Notes under the pieces: generated by a model
What the model was told of the DNA's origin: nothing
The model's database searches: none
What the model saw: only the letters and a program-made list of their open reading frames with translations
Origin: Streptomyces sp. NRRL WC-3618
GTDB lineage: Bacteria; Actinomycetota; Actinomycetes; Streptomycetales; Streptomycetaceae
Assembly: GCF_001280005.1 (NCBI RefSeq)
Contig: NZ_LGDW01000466.1
Coordinates: 1 to 41,854, forward strand
Length of the DNA: 41,854 nt
Reading direction: 5' to 3'
Program-made: the position numbers and the translations under genes
Part shown: in pieces, positions 8,808 to 18,361 of the stretch
Layout of the letters: the number at the start of each line of letters is the position of its first letter
How positions within the stretch are numbered: the stretch's first letter is position 1

Positions 8808-9036
8808 GCTGGCTTGCCTCCTTCAGCAGAGCCGCCCGCCGTTGGGCCGCTCTCGCCGCGAGGCTAGAAGCGGCGAGGTTGCAGGCAGGTTGCGCACGGA
8901 CTCCCGGCGGCGGAGTGCGTGCGGGATCAGGCAGGGGCGCGTGATGCGTACGAGGGCGCAGGCGCCGGGGCCCCGGAGTGCCGGACGCTCGAGTGAGCCA
9001 CGGGACCTGCCCCCGGGTGTCGGCGCCGGCGTCCCT

Positions 9037-10479
9037 TCAGCGCCGGGCGGCCTGATGCGCCCAACCCTGGGGCGCCGCCTGCTCCGACTCCAACTCGTTC
9101 AGGCGTGCCCGTACAGCCGCTGTAGGTCGCACTGCCGCGAGCGCGCGCCATACGTCGAGGTCGTCCTCGCCCCACGGCGCGTGGGCCCAGTCGGACAGCA
9201 GATCCGGGTCTCGGCGGGCGACGAGCGCGGTGCGCAGGCCGTCGGCGAGCCTGCGCCGCAGCCGGGCCACCGCCGGTGCCCGCGAACCGGGCAGCAGCGG
9301 TCCCGTATACGCCCGCACCGCCGTCGTCACCGCACCGGTCTCAACTGAACGCTCCACCACGGCGATGTCCGACTCGACCGGCACCGTCAGCCGGTACGGG
9401 CGCGAGGCCAGCAATCCGGGAGCCAGGACGCGGCGCAGCCGGGCCAGTTCGGCGCGCAGCGTCACCGGTGTCACCGACTCGTCCTCGTACAGCGCGCACA
9501 ACAGCTCGTCCCCGGTCAGCCCTTCCGGGTGGCGGGCGAGCAGGACGAGAAGCTCGCTGTGCCGACGGCTGAGCCGCAACGCCCGCCCGGCGGCCAGCAG
9601 TTGAGCCTCGTCCCGGCCCAGCGCGGTCAGTTCGAGGGTGTCCGGGACGGGGCCGACCGGGGTGAGCAGTGCCAGCTGTGACTCGGCGGCCCGGGCCACC
9701 GCCTGCACGAACCCGAGGCTGTGCGGATGCGCGAGCTTGTTCCGGCCGGTGATGTCCACGGCGCCGAGTACTCGCCCCGTGCGCGGATCGTGCACCGGAG
9801 CCGCCGCGCACGTCCACGGCTGCACCTGCCGGATGAAGTGCTCGGCCGCGAACACCTGCACCGGCCGGTCCACGGCGACCGCCGTACCCGGCGCGTTCGT
9901 CCCCACCGCCGACTCCGCCCAGCGGGCCCCCGGTACGAAGTTGATCCGGCCCGCCTGCCGCATGGTCGCGGCATGCCCCTCGACCCAGAGCAGCCTGCCC
10001 TGCGCGTCGCACACCGCGAGCAGATGCTCGCCATCCGCGGCGAAGGTGCCCATGAGCTCACGGAACAGAGGCATCACGCGGGCCAGCGGATGCTCGGCAC
10101 GGTAGGCGCCGAGGTCACCGTCCACCAGTTCCACGCTCGCTGTGCCGTCCGGCCCCACACCGGCCCGGGCGGAGCGTCTCCAGGAGTCCGCCACCACGGT
10201 ACGCACCGGTCGTGTCACCGTCCCCGCCTCGGTGAACGTCTCGTGCGCGCGGCGCAGCACCCGAACCCGCTCGACGGGATCGGCCCCCGGTTCCAGGGCC
10301 ACCCATGGATCGGTCAACTGGGCCTCCTGGAGGGCGATGCGGCTGGTGACATCGTCGCCCGAGGGAGGGGCCCGGACAACCGTTTCGACGGGGTCGACCG
10401 GATGACGGCACCGCCGGTCCTGAGGTCGCTCATCTCTCCCAACTCCGTTCTGCGAAAGGTCGATGGACGTGGTTCGCAC
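9037..10479 (-). CDS. GAF-domain transcriptional regulator (AcoR-like sensor part)
   Basis: The open frame is 480 residues. After a variable N-terminus comes SRIALQEAQLTDPW and a GAF sensor region of about 190 residues, including SWRRSARAGV, LLAVCDAQGRLLWVEGHAA and GTNAPGTAVAVDRPVQVF. This matches the sensory half of AcoR-type activators. There is no AAA+ sigma-54 domain. Instead the C-terminal ~200 residues contain a winged-helix-like segment (LRLSRRHSELLVLLARHP, LTLRAELARLRRVLAP). It probably activates the downstream aldehyde dehydrogenase in response to a small molecule. The frame begins at a GTG at 10479 without a good ribosome binding site. An ATG at 10431-10433 preceded by GGGAGAG lies in another frame, so a one-base shift near the 5' end is possible. 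Confidence 0.8.
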   Translation of the reverse strand: MRTTSIDLSQNGVGRDERPQDRRCRHPVDPVETVVRAPPSGDDVTSRIALQEAQLTDPWVALEPGADPVERVRVLRRAHETFTEAGTVTRPVRTVVADSWRRSARAGVGPDGTASVELVDGDLGAYRAEHPLARVMPLFRELMGTFAADGEHLLAVCDAQGRLLWVEGHAATMRQAGRINFVPGARWAESAVGTNAPGTAVAVDRPVQVFAAEHFIRQVQPWTCAAAPVHDPRTGRVLGAVDITGRNKLAHPHSLGFVQAVARAAESQLALLTPVGPVPDTLELTALGRDEAQLLAAGRALRLSRRHSELLVLLARHPEGLTGDELLCALYEDESVTPVTLRAELARLRRVLAPGLLASRPYRLTVPVESDIAVVERSVETGAVTTAVRAYTGPLLPGSRAPAVARLRRRLADGLRTALVARRDPDLLSDWAHAPWGEDDLDVWRALAAVRPTAAVRARLNELESEQAAPQGWAHQAARR

Positions 10480-10650
10480 CGACCGTCGCCACGACGGCCG
10501 GGCCTCACGTGGATCACGCTACGACGCTTCGCGAACAGGCGGGGAACGCCCATGAATTTCGGTGGATGACCGAGCGATTGTGGATAACTCGCTCACCCCA
10601 ATGAGTGAGGTGGCTCGCTGTGCGGCGGATCGAAGCCGGTCGGGGCCCGC
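10480..10650. promoter_or_regulatory. Intergenic region with DnaA box inside an inverted repeat
   Basis: GAGCGA (10572-10577) and TCGCTC (10589-10594) form an inverted repeat whose spacer holds TGTGGATAA (10579-10587), the complement of the DnaA-box consensus TTATCCACA. A second small repeat (CTCAC and GTGAG) follows at once. The position upstream of the minus-strand GAF regulator suits an operator. DnaA binding is only inferred. Confidence 0.4.
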
Positions 10651-11859
10651 TCAGCCCCGTCCCGCCACCGCCCCCGGATCGTCCAGCACCGCCCGCACCA
10701 CCGAGTGCGCGGCGCCCAGCAGCGGGCCCTCGGGTCCCAGCCGCGACACCGACACCGCGCAGGCGGGGCCCGCCGTACGCCGGTCCAGTTCCGCTTCCAG
10801 CGACGGCAGCAGCCACGGCGCGAGCCCGGACAGCGCACCGCCCAGTACGACCGTCTCGGGGTCCAGCAGATTGACCGCCCCGGTCAGCGCGATGCCGAGC
10901 GCCGTGCCCGCCCCGTCCAGGGCCCGCCGTACGTCCATGTCGCCCCGGGCGGCGCGCTCCGCGAGCAGTCCGACACGGTCCTCGCCCGGCTCGACGCCCG
11001 CCGCCCGCAGCACCGCCTCCTCACCCGCGTACTGCTCCAGGCACCCGCGACCGCCGCACGCGCACTCCGGACCCTCCGGACGGACCGGCACATGGCCCAA
11101 CTCGCCCGCGAATCCCCGAGTTCCCCGCAGCAGCCGTCCGTCCACGACCACCGCCGCGCCGATACCGATCTCGGCCGACACATGCAGGAAGTCGGGTGGC
11201 GTGCCGTCTCCGAGCCAGAGTTCCGCCAGCGCGCCGAGGTTGGCCTCGTTGTCCACGGTCAGTGGGAGCTCGGCGGGCAGCAGCGCGCCGAGATCCGTGT
11301 CGTGCCAGTCGAGGTTGGGGGCGCGGACGACCGTCCGCCCGTCGCGGGCCACGAGCCCTGGCACGGCGACCGCGAGGCCGGCCGGCCACAGGCCCTCACC
11401 TTCCGTCTGGGTGATCACCTTCCGTACCAGCTCGGTCAGTTCCTCGATCACGGGTTCGGGGGAGCGCCCGCGGTTCGTGCCGTGGCGCACGGCGCGTGCC
11501 CGCACCTCGCCCCGCAGATCGACCGCGCAGACCGCGAGATGGTCGACACCGACCTCCGCGCCGATCCCGGCCGGGCCACGCCCGCTCACCGCGAGTGCGG
11601 ACCCGGGGCGCCCCACCCGGCCGGGCCGCTCGGGGCCCAGCTCTTCGATCAGCCCCGAGCGGATCAGCTCGTCCACGAGCGTCGACACCGCTGCCCTGGT
11701 CAGTCCAATGCGTGAGGCGACCCCGGCACGGGAGAGCGGCCCCTCGGCGCTGACGGTGTGCATCACGCGCGCGAGGTTGCGGCGGCGCATGCCCTGCTGG
11801 TTGTCGGGCAGCAGGGAGCCGGCGCCGGGCGGACGGGCCTCGTGCAGCGGTGCGCTCAT
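10651..11859 (-). CDS. xylR: ROK-family transcriptional repressor (XylR type)
   Basis: The 402-residue protein has an N-terminal winged helix-turn-helix (LSRAGVASRIGLTRAAVST then LVDELIRSGLIEE) and a ROK sugar-kinase-like domain. The zinc-binding ROK signature is CACGGRGCLEQYAG, and the sugar/ATP fold is visible in VDNEANLGALAELWLGDG and GFAGELGHVPVRPEG. It likely represses the xylose genes and releases DNA when xylose or a relative binds, as XylR-type ROK proteins do. It lies downstream of xylB on the same strand, 131 bp away. The start ATG at 11859 (MSAPLHEARP) has TGAGGA and GGAGG upstream, and the open frame before it is not conserved-looking. Confidence 0.88.
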   Translation of the reverse strand: MSAPLHEARPPGAGSLLPDNQQGMRRRNLARVMHTVSAEGPLSRAGVASRIGLTRAAVSTLVDELIRSGLIEELGPERPGRVGRPGSALAVSGRGPAGIGAEVGVDHLAVCAVDLRGEVRARAVRHGTNRGRSPEPVIEELTELVRKVITQTEGEGLWPAGLAVAVPGLVARDGRTVVRAPNLDWHDTDLGALLPAELPLTVDNEANLGALAELWLGDGTPPDFLHVSAEIGIGAAVVVDGRLLRGTRGFAGELGHVPVRPEGPECACGGRGCLEQYAGEEAVLRAAGVEPGEDRVGLLAERAARGDMDVRRALDGAGTALGIALTGAVNLLDPETVVLGGALSGLAPWLLPSLEAELDRRTAGPACAVSVSRLGPEGPLLGAAHSVVRAVLDDPGAVAGRG

Positions 11860-11891
11860 GCCTCCGTCAGTCCTCAATGGGTGTCCGTGAG

Positions 11892-11955
11892 CCGACATCC
11901 GTGCACGTACGTACGTACGGCGGCTTCCTGTAGCGGACGTACGGGTGGATGTCGG
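11892..11955 (-). terminator. Long interrupted palindrome between xylB and the ROK gene
   Basis: Outer arms CCGACATCC (11892-11900) and GGATGTCGG (11947-11955) are exact complements. Inside, GTACGTACGTACG (11907-11919) can pair with CGTACG at 11938-11943. The structure fills the gap after the xylB stop and upstream of the ROK start. It could terminate xylB transcription, attenuate the ROK gene or serve as an operator. No T-run is present. Confidence 0.5.
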
Positions 11956-11990
11956 TTCGGCTTCGTCGGTGCGTGTATGGCCCTCGGCCG

Positions 11991-13436
11991 TCAGCCGGCG
12001 TCCGTCCCCCGACCCAGCAACGGCGATGCGTCGGAGAGTACCTCGGAGATCCGGTCCAGCGTCGCCTGGTCCCGCTCCACCGCGTCCAGGACCGGCCCCC
12101 GGGCCGTGTCCCATCGGCGGGCCACCGCGGCCGGGTCCTCGCCGGTCAGTAGCCCCGCCGCCTGTGCAGCGGCGCCAAGAGCGACCAGTTCCTTGGCCTC
12201 GGGCACCTGGACCGGCCGCCCGGAAAGCCGGCGTACGGTCTGCTGCCAGGCCCTGCCGCGCGCGCCGCCGCCGATCAGCAGCAGCGGTGCCGAGCGGTCC
12301 GCGTCCGCGTCGAGTACCAGATCGAGGGCGCCGAGCAGCGAGTGCACCGCCCCGTCGTACGCGGCCTGGAGCAACTGTCCGCCGGTCGTGTCGTGGCGCA
12401 GCCCATGCAGCAGCCCCGAGGCACCCGGCAGGTTCGGGGTTCGTTCCCCGTCCAGGTAGGGCAGCAGCGTGACGCCCGTACCGGGTTCGACGGCCTCGCG
12501 GTCCAGACCGAGGAGGGCCGCGACGCGGTCGACGGCGAGGGTGCAGTTGAGGGTGCAGGCCAGCGGCAGCCAGTCGCCGCGTGCGTCGGCGAAGCCCGCG
12601 ACAGTCCCCGTCGGGTCGGCCGGCCGGTGCGTCGAGACGGCGTACACCGTGCCTGACGTGCCGAGACTCAGTACCGGAGTGCCGGGGCGCAGCCCGAGGC
12701 CAAGTGCCGCGGCGGCGTTGTCGCCGGTGCCCGCGGCGACCAGGGTGCCCTTCGAGAAGGGCAGGTCGTGGCCGTCGCGGACGGTCCCGGCCACTTCACC
12801 CGGCCGGACCACCCGAGGCAGCAGCGCGGGGTCGAGCCCCACGTGCGCGAGCACCTCCGTGTCGTACGCCTCCGTCCCCGACGCCCACCAGCCGGTGCCG
12901 GAGGCGTCGCCGCGGTCGGTGGTGCCCTGGCCCGTGAGGCGCTCGGTGAGGTAGTCGTGGGGGAGCCGTACAGCCTTGACGGCACGGACCGCCTCCGGCT
13001 CGTGCTCGGCCAGCCAGGCCCACTTCGTGACCGTGAAGGAGGCGCCGGGCACGCTTCCGGTGCGCTCCGCCCACGCCTTCGCGCCGCCGAGTTCCTCGAT
13101 CAGTCGATCGGCCTGCGGCGCCGAGCGCACGTCGTTCCACAGCAGCGCGGGGCGGACCGGCTCACCGTGGGCGTCCAGCGTGACGAGGCCGTGCTGCTGA
13201 CCGCCGATCGACACGGCGGCGGCTTCGCGGGCCGCGTCACCGCATTGGCTCAGCGCCTCGCACAGGGCGTTCCACCACTGCCGCGGGTCGCTCTCGCGCC
13301 CCGCCCCGGTGGTGACGGTGTGCGACGCCTGGCCGCTCGCCACGACCTGACCGGTGGCCACGTCGACGACCAACGCCTTGGTGGACTGGGTCGACGTGTC
13401 CACGCCGACAACGAGCGGACCCTCGGCTGCTGACAT
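11991..13436 (-). CDS. xylB: Xylulokinase
   Basis: This 481-residue FGGY-family kinase phosphorylates D-xylulose to xylulose 5-phosphate, feeding the pentose phosphate pathway. Visible signatures are the N-terminal phosphate loop VVGVDTSTQSTKALVVD, SIGGQQHGLVTLD, PALLWNDVRS, the catalytic-base segment GTLVAAGTGDNAAAALG and the adenosine motif LLLIGGGARGRAWQQ. The length is normal for the family. The start ATG at 13436 is preceded by GGGAG. It is divergent from xylA across a 190-bp shared promoter region, with the ROK repressor gene downstream, a classic actinobacterial xylose locus. Confidence 0.95.
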   Translation of the reverse strand: MSAAEGPLVVGVDTSTQSTKALVVDVATGQVVASGQASHTVTTGAGRESDPRQWWNALCEALSQCGDAAREAAAVSIGGQQHGLVTLDAHGEPVRPALLWNDVRSAPQADRLIEELGGAKAWAERTGSVPGASFTVTKWAWLAEHEPEAVRAVKAVRLPHDYLTERLTGQGTTDRGDASGTGWWASGTEAYDTEVLAHVGLDPALLPRVVRPGEVAGTVRDGHDLPFSKGTLVAAGTGDNAAAALGLGLRPGTPVLSLGTSGTVYAVSTHRPADPTGTVAGFADARGDWLPLACTLNCTLAVDRVAALLGLDREAVEPGTGVTLLPYLDGERTPNLPGASGLLHGLRHDTTGGQLLQAAYDGAVHSLLGALDLVLDADADRSAPLLLIGGGARGRAWQQTVRRLSGRPVQVPEAKELVALGAAAQAAGLLTGEDPAAVARRWDTARGPVLDAVERDQATLDRISEVLSDASPLLGRGTDAG

Positions 13437-14793
<1,357 letters not shown>

Positions 14794-14801
14794 GTCGCGT
14801 A

Positions 14802-14832
14802 CCGGGACGCCCGTCTCCGACGGGCGTCCCGG
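14802..14832 (+). terminator. Terminator of xylA
   Basis: A perfect 13-bp stem (CCGGGACGCCCGT and ACGGGCGTCCCGG) with a 5-nt loop lies nine bases after the xylA stop codon. There is no T-run, as is usual in Streptomyces. Confidence 0.85.
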
Positions 14833-14983
14833 ATCCGCTGCTGTGAACAACTGAGCTGTGATTGATCCCTTGTGACCGCTCTCCGTACGGATTGCTCCGG
14901 AATCATGCGCTCCATGGCATGAGTCCGTATCAACTTCCGCATGGGGCTCGCATGCTGACCGGTCCGCGGCGACTCTTGACGGT

Positions 14984-15790
14984 ATGGCCATGCCGCCCGT
15001 ACCGCCTCAGCCGCCTGGGCCGCCAGGGGGCGATCCGCCTCCGGGCGGTGGCTTCGGGCCACCTCCCGGAGGTTTCGGTCCGCCCGCTGGGGGAGGCCAC
15101 GGAAGCGGGGGCTACGGCCCTCCTCCAGGAGGCGACTGGCCGCCCACGCAGGGTGGGGGTGGCTGGCTGCCACCGGAGCCGCCCCAACCGTCCGACGGCC
15201 CGGGCGGACACCGGGGGCCGGGCAGGCGTCCGAGCCCTCTGTTCATCCTGATCACCGCGATCGTCGTGGTCGGAGCCGTCGTCGCCGTGGTGCTCATGGT
15301 GTCCGGTGGCGATGACACGCCGGGGACGAAGCCGCCCGGGAGCAGCCGGAGTTCGAGCGGTACGCCCGATCCGTCGTTCAGCGTCCCGACCGCACTGCCC
15401 ACCAAATTCCCCACCAGCCTGCCCGCGTTGCCGTCCCGGCTCCCCACCAGCCTTCCGTCCAGCCTTCCGTCCGGTTTCCCCACGGATCTGCCGAGCGAGT
15501 TCCCGAGCGACCTGGAGTCGCTCATTCCGCTGGCCGGCGACGAAGTGCGGTAGTACACGCTGCGAACGGGCGACTGCTTCGACACCGCTGGCGCCGATCC
15601 CGGACACGCTGCGAAGCGCGCGTGCGACGGTCCGCACGACGCCGAGGTCGTCAAGGTGACCGAACTCAAGGGCGGTTAAGCGCCGGACGCCGCCCTGAAG
15701 AGGGCCGCCTTCGTCCTCTGGCCGCCCGCCTCGACTCCGACTCCCGGAAACTCGCCGCGCCCTTGACGTGCGGTTCCGGCGGACCGAGGA
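14984..15790 (+). pseudogene. Proline-rich membrane protein with septum-formation-type domain, interrupted by stops
   Basis: The first 189 codons encode a Pro/Gly-rich cytoplasmic region, one membrane helix (PLFILITAIVVVGAVVAVVL) and an extracellular linker with repeated LPTSLPS/FPTDLPS units. A TAG at 15551-15553 stops the frame. In the same frame right after it comes YTLRTGDCFDTAGADPG, then RACDGPHDAEVVKVTELKGG. This is the Cys-pair domain (GDCF ... C..PHDAEV) found in actinobacterial septum-formation-type and DUF4190-associated proteins. A TAA at 15677 interrupts again, followed by in-frame APDAALKRAAFVL, consistent with the domain's remaining part, and then another shift. Several lesions argue for decay rather than read-through. 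The truncated N-terminal part could still be made as a membrane stub. Confidence 0.7.
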
Positions 15791-15798
15791 GTTCCTAT

Positions 15799-16215
15799 GC
15801 AAGCTCCTCCATGGTCATGTGCTCCATCGAGGCCAGTGCGGTGGCCGGGTCCCGCCCCGCCCCTCCGGCGGGCACTCAGCGGTCGCTCTGCTTCCGGTAC
15901 GGCCACCAGCGGCCGTCCATGCCCCAGCCACAAACTGGCGGCTCGCGCCGACGTCCGTCCACCGGTTGCGTGTCGCCCGCAGCGCCGGCCGCTCGTCCTC
16001 TACCCAGGCCGCGTCGAGCGCGGCACGCGCGCGTGCGAGCTGCTCGCCCCGACCTTCCCCTCCTCATCGAGGACCGACAACGCGGCCGGGCCACCGAGCC
16101 GCCAGGCCCGTACGGCAGCCACCAACTGCTCCCGGCTGCGGCCTGATCTCTCGGCAAGCCGATCCGAATCTCCGAGGGTGTCCCGGGGCACCTGGCCGAA
16201 CGGGGCTGGGCTACG
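15799..16215 (-). pseudogene. Decayed SWIM zinc-finger-type protein, C-terminal part
   Basis: Minus-strand pieces in different frames assemble in order. They are FGQVPRDTLGDSDRLAERSG and REQLVAAVRAWRLGGPAALS (about 16200-16080), ARARAALDAAWVEDERPALR then ATRNRWTD (about 16035-15950), MDGRWWPYRKQSD, and after an in-frame stop VPAGGAGRDPATALASMEHM ending near 15799. This resembles the C-terminus of actinobacterial SWIM zinc-finger proteins, where an LALARAALA..W segment precedes RWWPYR. At least two frameshifts and one stop are present. The zinc-binding part is not seen. The assignment is from memory of the family. Confidence 0.5.
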
Positions 16216-16448
16216 CCCCGTCTGCGGATCGTCGACGGCCACAACCACGCCCTGTACCGCCACCTGCGGAGCAGCCCGAACCTGGTCGCGCTGCCGCCCC
16301 AGAACACCGTCGGCGCCGAGGGGGAATGGCCTGGCGTCCGGTCCCGCCCGACGTACCTCACGAACGCTTCGTCCTGGCCGCACCGGCCGACAGCCCGTGG
16401 GCGGCGCTGCTCGGCACGCGGCCTGACCGGCCCTGCGTGCCACAGGCC
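16216..16448. other. Unassigned stretch, possible plus-strand coding debris
   Basis: A plus-strand frame without a start runs from about 16150. It reads LGKPIRISEGVPGHLAERGW, ATPRLRIVDGHNHALYRHL and RSSPNLVALPPQNTV before losing protein-like character near 16330. The pattern is vaguely like the effector domain of LysR-type regulators. I cannot assign it with confidence. It converges on the phzF-like gene. Confidence 0.25.
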
Positions 16449-17303
16449 TCAGCGCACGACCGTTCGCGCGATCGTCGCTTGGCCGCCGACCCGGATTCGG
16501 TGCTCCACGCCGTCGTGGTGAACGGTTGCTGTGATGGTCGACGGGCAGCCGAGGTGGTCGCCCATGTCGACCATGAGGCGGTCCGTGCCGGATCCGGCCG
16601 CGTGCGCGGCCAGGCAGGCCGTGCTGTTGGCGTTGGCGATGTCCTCGGGAACTCCGATCGACGGTGCGAACATCCGGGCCGCCGCCCGGCCGTGCCGGTC
16701 CGGGAGCGAGTAGGCGTAGCAGCCCAGCAGGCCGTGGCGGTCGCAGGCTGCACGCAGCAGGGCGAAGTCCGGGGTGAGTTCGGCCAGCACGGCGCGGGAC
16801 CGGACGGGCAACAGAAGCCTCTGCCGCCCGTTCGACGCCACGCAGGCGTCCCCGGCGACTGCGTCCTTGGGCAGTCCGAGGCCGTGCGCGATCGCCTCCA
16901 GTTCGGGCCCTCGGGCGTCACTCAGGCTGACCGGGCCTGGATCGAACGATGCTGTCAGGCTGTCACCGTTTAGGGTCGCCCGGCCGTCGAAGCTGCGGTG
17001 GGTCGTCCGCAGGACGACGCGGTAGTCGTCGCCGCCTTCGCGTTCGGCGAGCAGCGCGAGGGCGGCGACGGTGCCGTGGCCGCAGGCGGGCAGTTCGCCT
17101 GCGGCGGTGAAGAACCGGAGGGCGTACGACGGATGGGCGCGCTCGGTTCCGGTCGCGCGGAGGAAGACGGCGTGCGACGTTCCCAACTCCGTGGGAACAC
17201 GGCATCGTTCCTCGTCGGTCAGCGACGTGTCGTCCAGAACGGCAGTCGGGCTGCCACCCCCGCGCTGTCGCTGACACGCGTCGACGATCGCTACATCGGG
17301 CAT
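16449..17303 (-). CDS. PhzF-family isomerase/epimerase-like protein
   Basis: The 284-residue product has the duplicated PhzF/diaminopimelate-epimerase-like fold. The first-half motif is LRFFTAAGELPACGHGTVAA, with the catalytic Glu in AGELPACGH. The second-half motif is ARMFAPSIGVPEDIANANST. PhzF itself isomerises a dihydroanthranilate in phenazine synthesis, but most homologues have unknown substrates. The gene starts inside the 3' end of nadC (13-bp overlap, ATG within the last nadC codons) and has no ribosome binding site of its own. It is therefore probably translated by coupling and works with NadC. No other phenazine genes are nearby, so phenazine synthesis is not indicated. Confidence 0.85.
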   Translation of the reverse strand: MPDVAIVDACQRQRGGGSPTAVLDDTSLTDEERCRVPTELGTSHAVFLRATGTERAHPSYALRFFTAAGELPACGHGTVAALALLAEREGGDDYRVVLRTTHRSFDGRATLNGDSLTASFDPGPVSLSDARGPELEAIAHGLGLPKDAVAGDACVASNGRQRLLLPVRSRAVLAELTPDFALLRAACDRHGLLGCYAYSLPDRHGRAAARMFAPSIGVPEDIANANSTACLAAHAAGSGTDRLMVDMGDHLGCPSTITATVHHDGVEHRIRVGGQATIARTVVR

Positions 17304-18184
17304 GGCACCGGGCCGGTGGTCAGCAGCATCGTCAGGTCGAGCGCGGGCGCGCTGTGTGTCAACGCTCCGACCGAGATGAGGTCGACGCCCGTTTCGGCGA
17401 TGGCGCGGGCACTGTCCAGGCGGACGGTGCCCGAGGCCTCCAGCAGGATCCCGGGAGCGTCGGCCCGTCCGGCCCGGATCTTCACCACCTGCTCGATGGC
17501 GGCCAACGGCATGTTGTCGAGCATGATCCAGCGGGCCCCGGCATCGAGCGCCTCAGTAGCTTCTGCCACGGTCTGCACTTCGACATCGACCTCCACCGTC
17601 TTCCCAGTACGCGCCATTCCGCGGCGGACCGCCTCGATCGCTGCGGTCACCCCGCCCGCCGCGGCGATGTGGTTCTCCTTGAGCAGGACCATCGCCGCGA
17701 GGTTGAGCCGGTGGTTGCGGCCACCGCCGACGGTCACCGCGTACTTGTCGAGGGCACGCAGGCCCGGTGCCGTCTTGCGGGTGTCCAGAACGCGGGTCCT
17801 GGTCGTGGCCACGGCCTGGACGTAGCGATCGGTCAGTGTCGCGATGCCGCACAGGCGCTGCAGGAAGTTCAGCGCCGTGCGTTCGCCGGTGATCAGGCTG
17901 CGCGCCGGACCGGACAGGCGCAACAGGACGTCGCCGTCGGTCATCCGGGCGCCGTCGGCGACGCTCACCTCGATCTCGACCTCGGGATCGACCTGCGCGA
18001 AGACCTCGACGACCACGGGGAGGCCGGCGGCAATGCCGCTCTGCCGGGTGCGGACTTCGGCCGTGGCCGCCAGGCCTTCGGGAACACTCCACGCGGTGGT
18101 GATGTCGTTCCCCGAGGCGTCCTCGGCCAGGGCGGCGGCGACGGCGGTTCGTGCCGCAGCCGAGGGAAACTGTGTCGGGGTCAT
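17291..18184 (-). CDS. nadC: Nicotinate-nucleotide pyrophosphorylase (carboxylating)
   Basis: The 297-residue enzyme converts quinolinate and PRPP to nicotinate mononucleotide, CO2 and pyrophosphate in NAD synthesis. Motifs seen are ERTALNFLQRLCGIATLTD, LDTRKTAPGLRALDKYAV, GGGRNHRLNLAAMVLLKENH and GVDLISVGALTHS. The ATG at 18184 has GGAG upstream. nadA and nadB are absent from the window, so this may be a second copy serving a special purpose. It overlaps the phzF-like gene and is divergent from an HxlR regulator whose promoter region carries two copies of a palindromic motif. Confidence 0.93.
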   Translation of the reverse strand: MTPTQFPSAAARTAVAAALAEDASGNDITTAWSVPEGLAATAEVRTRQSGIAAGLPVVVEVFAQVDPEVEIEVSVADGARMTDGDVLLRLSGPARSLITGERTALNFLQRLCGIATLTDRYVQAVATTRTRVLDTRKTAPGLRALDKYAVTVGGGRNHRLNLAAMVLLKENHIAAAGGVTAAIEAVRRGMARTGKTVEVDVEVQTVAEATEALDAGARWIMLDNMPLAAIEQVVKIRAGRADAPGILLEASGTVRLDSARAIAETGVDLISVGALTHSAPALDLTMLLTTGPVPCPM

Positions 18185-18283
18185 CTGGTCTCCATCTCCG
18201 AGTGGGCGACGGTGATCGTGGGATTCCGCAGCGCACGGTGCGGGGGCGACACGGGTGGGTGGTTGCCACGACGGCCCCCTTCG

Positions 18284-18332
18284 TTTCGTTTTCCGAAGCG
18301 ATCGCCGATGATAGCGTTTCGAAATCCGAAGC
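18284..18332. promoter_or_regulatory. Two operator-like palindromes between nadC and the HxlR gene
   Basis: TTTCGTTTTCCGAAGCG (18284-18300) and GCGTTTCGAAATCCGAAGC (18314-18332) share the core TTTCGNNNTCCGAAGC. The same motif recurs twice at 19013-19058, upstream of another HxlR-linked promoter. The divergent position suits autoregulation by the HxlR protein and control of nadC-phzF. Confidence 0.6.
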
Positions 18333-18361
18333 ATCAACCCTTGGAGGCTGGACTCCACGCC

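Noticed and set aside
10560..10620. Chromosomal or plasmid replication origin suggested by a DnaA box
   Set aside because: Only one box is present here and one far away. An origin needs clustered boxes and an AT-rich region, and no dnaA, dnaN or rep gene is nearby.
14984..15679. Programmed stop-codon read-through in the septum-formation-type gene
   Set aside because: A second stop and a further frame loss follow within 130 bp, which fits ordinary decay better than a regulated read-through.
16449..17303. Phenazine biosynthesis cluster suggested by the PhzF-like gene
   Set aside because: No other phz-type genes are present, and most PhzF-family members are unrelated to phenazines.
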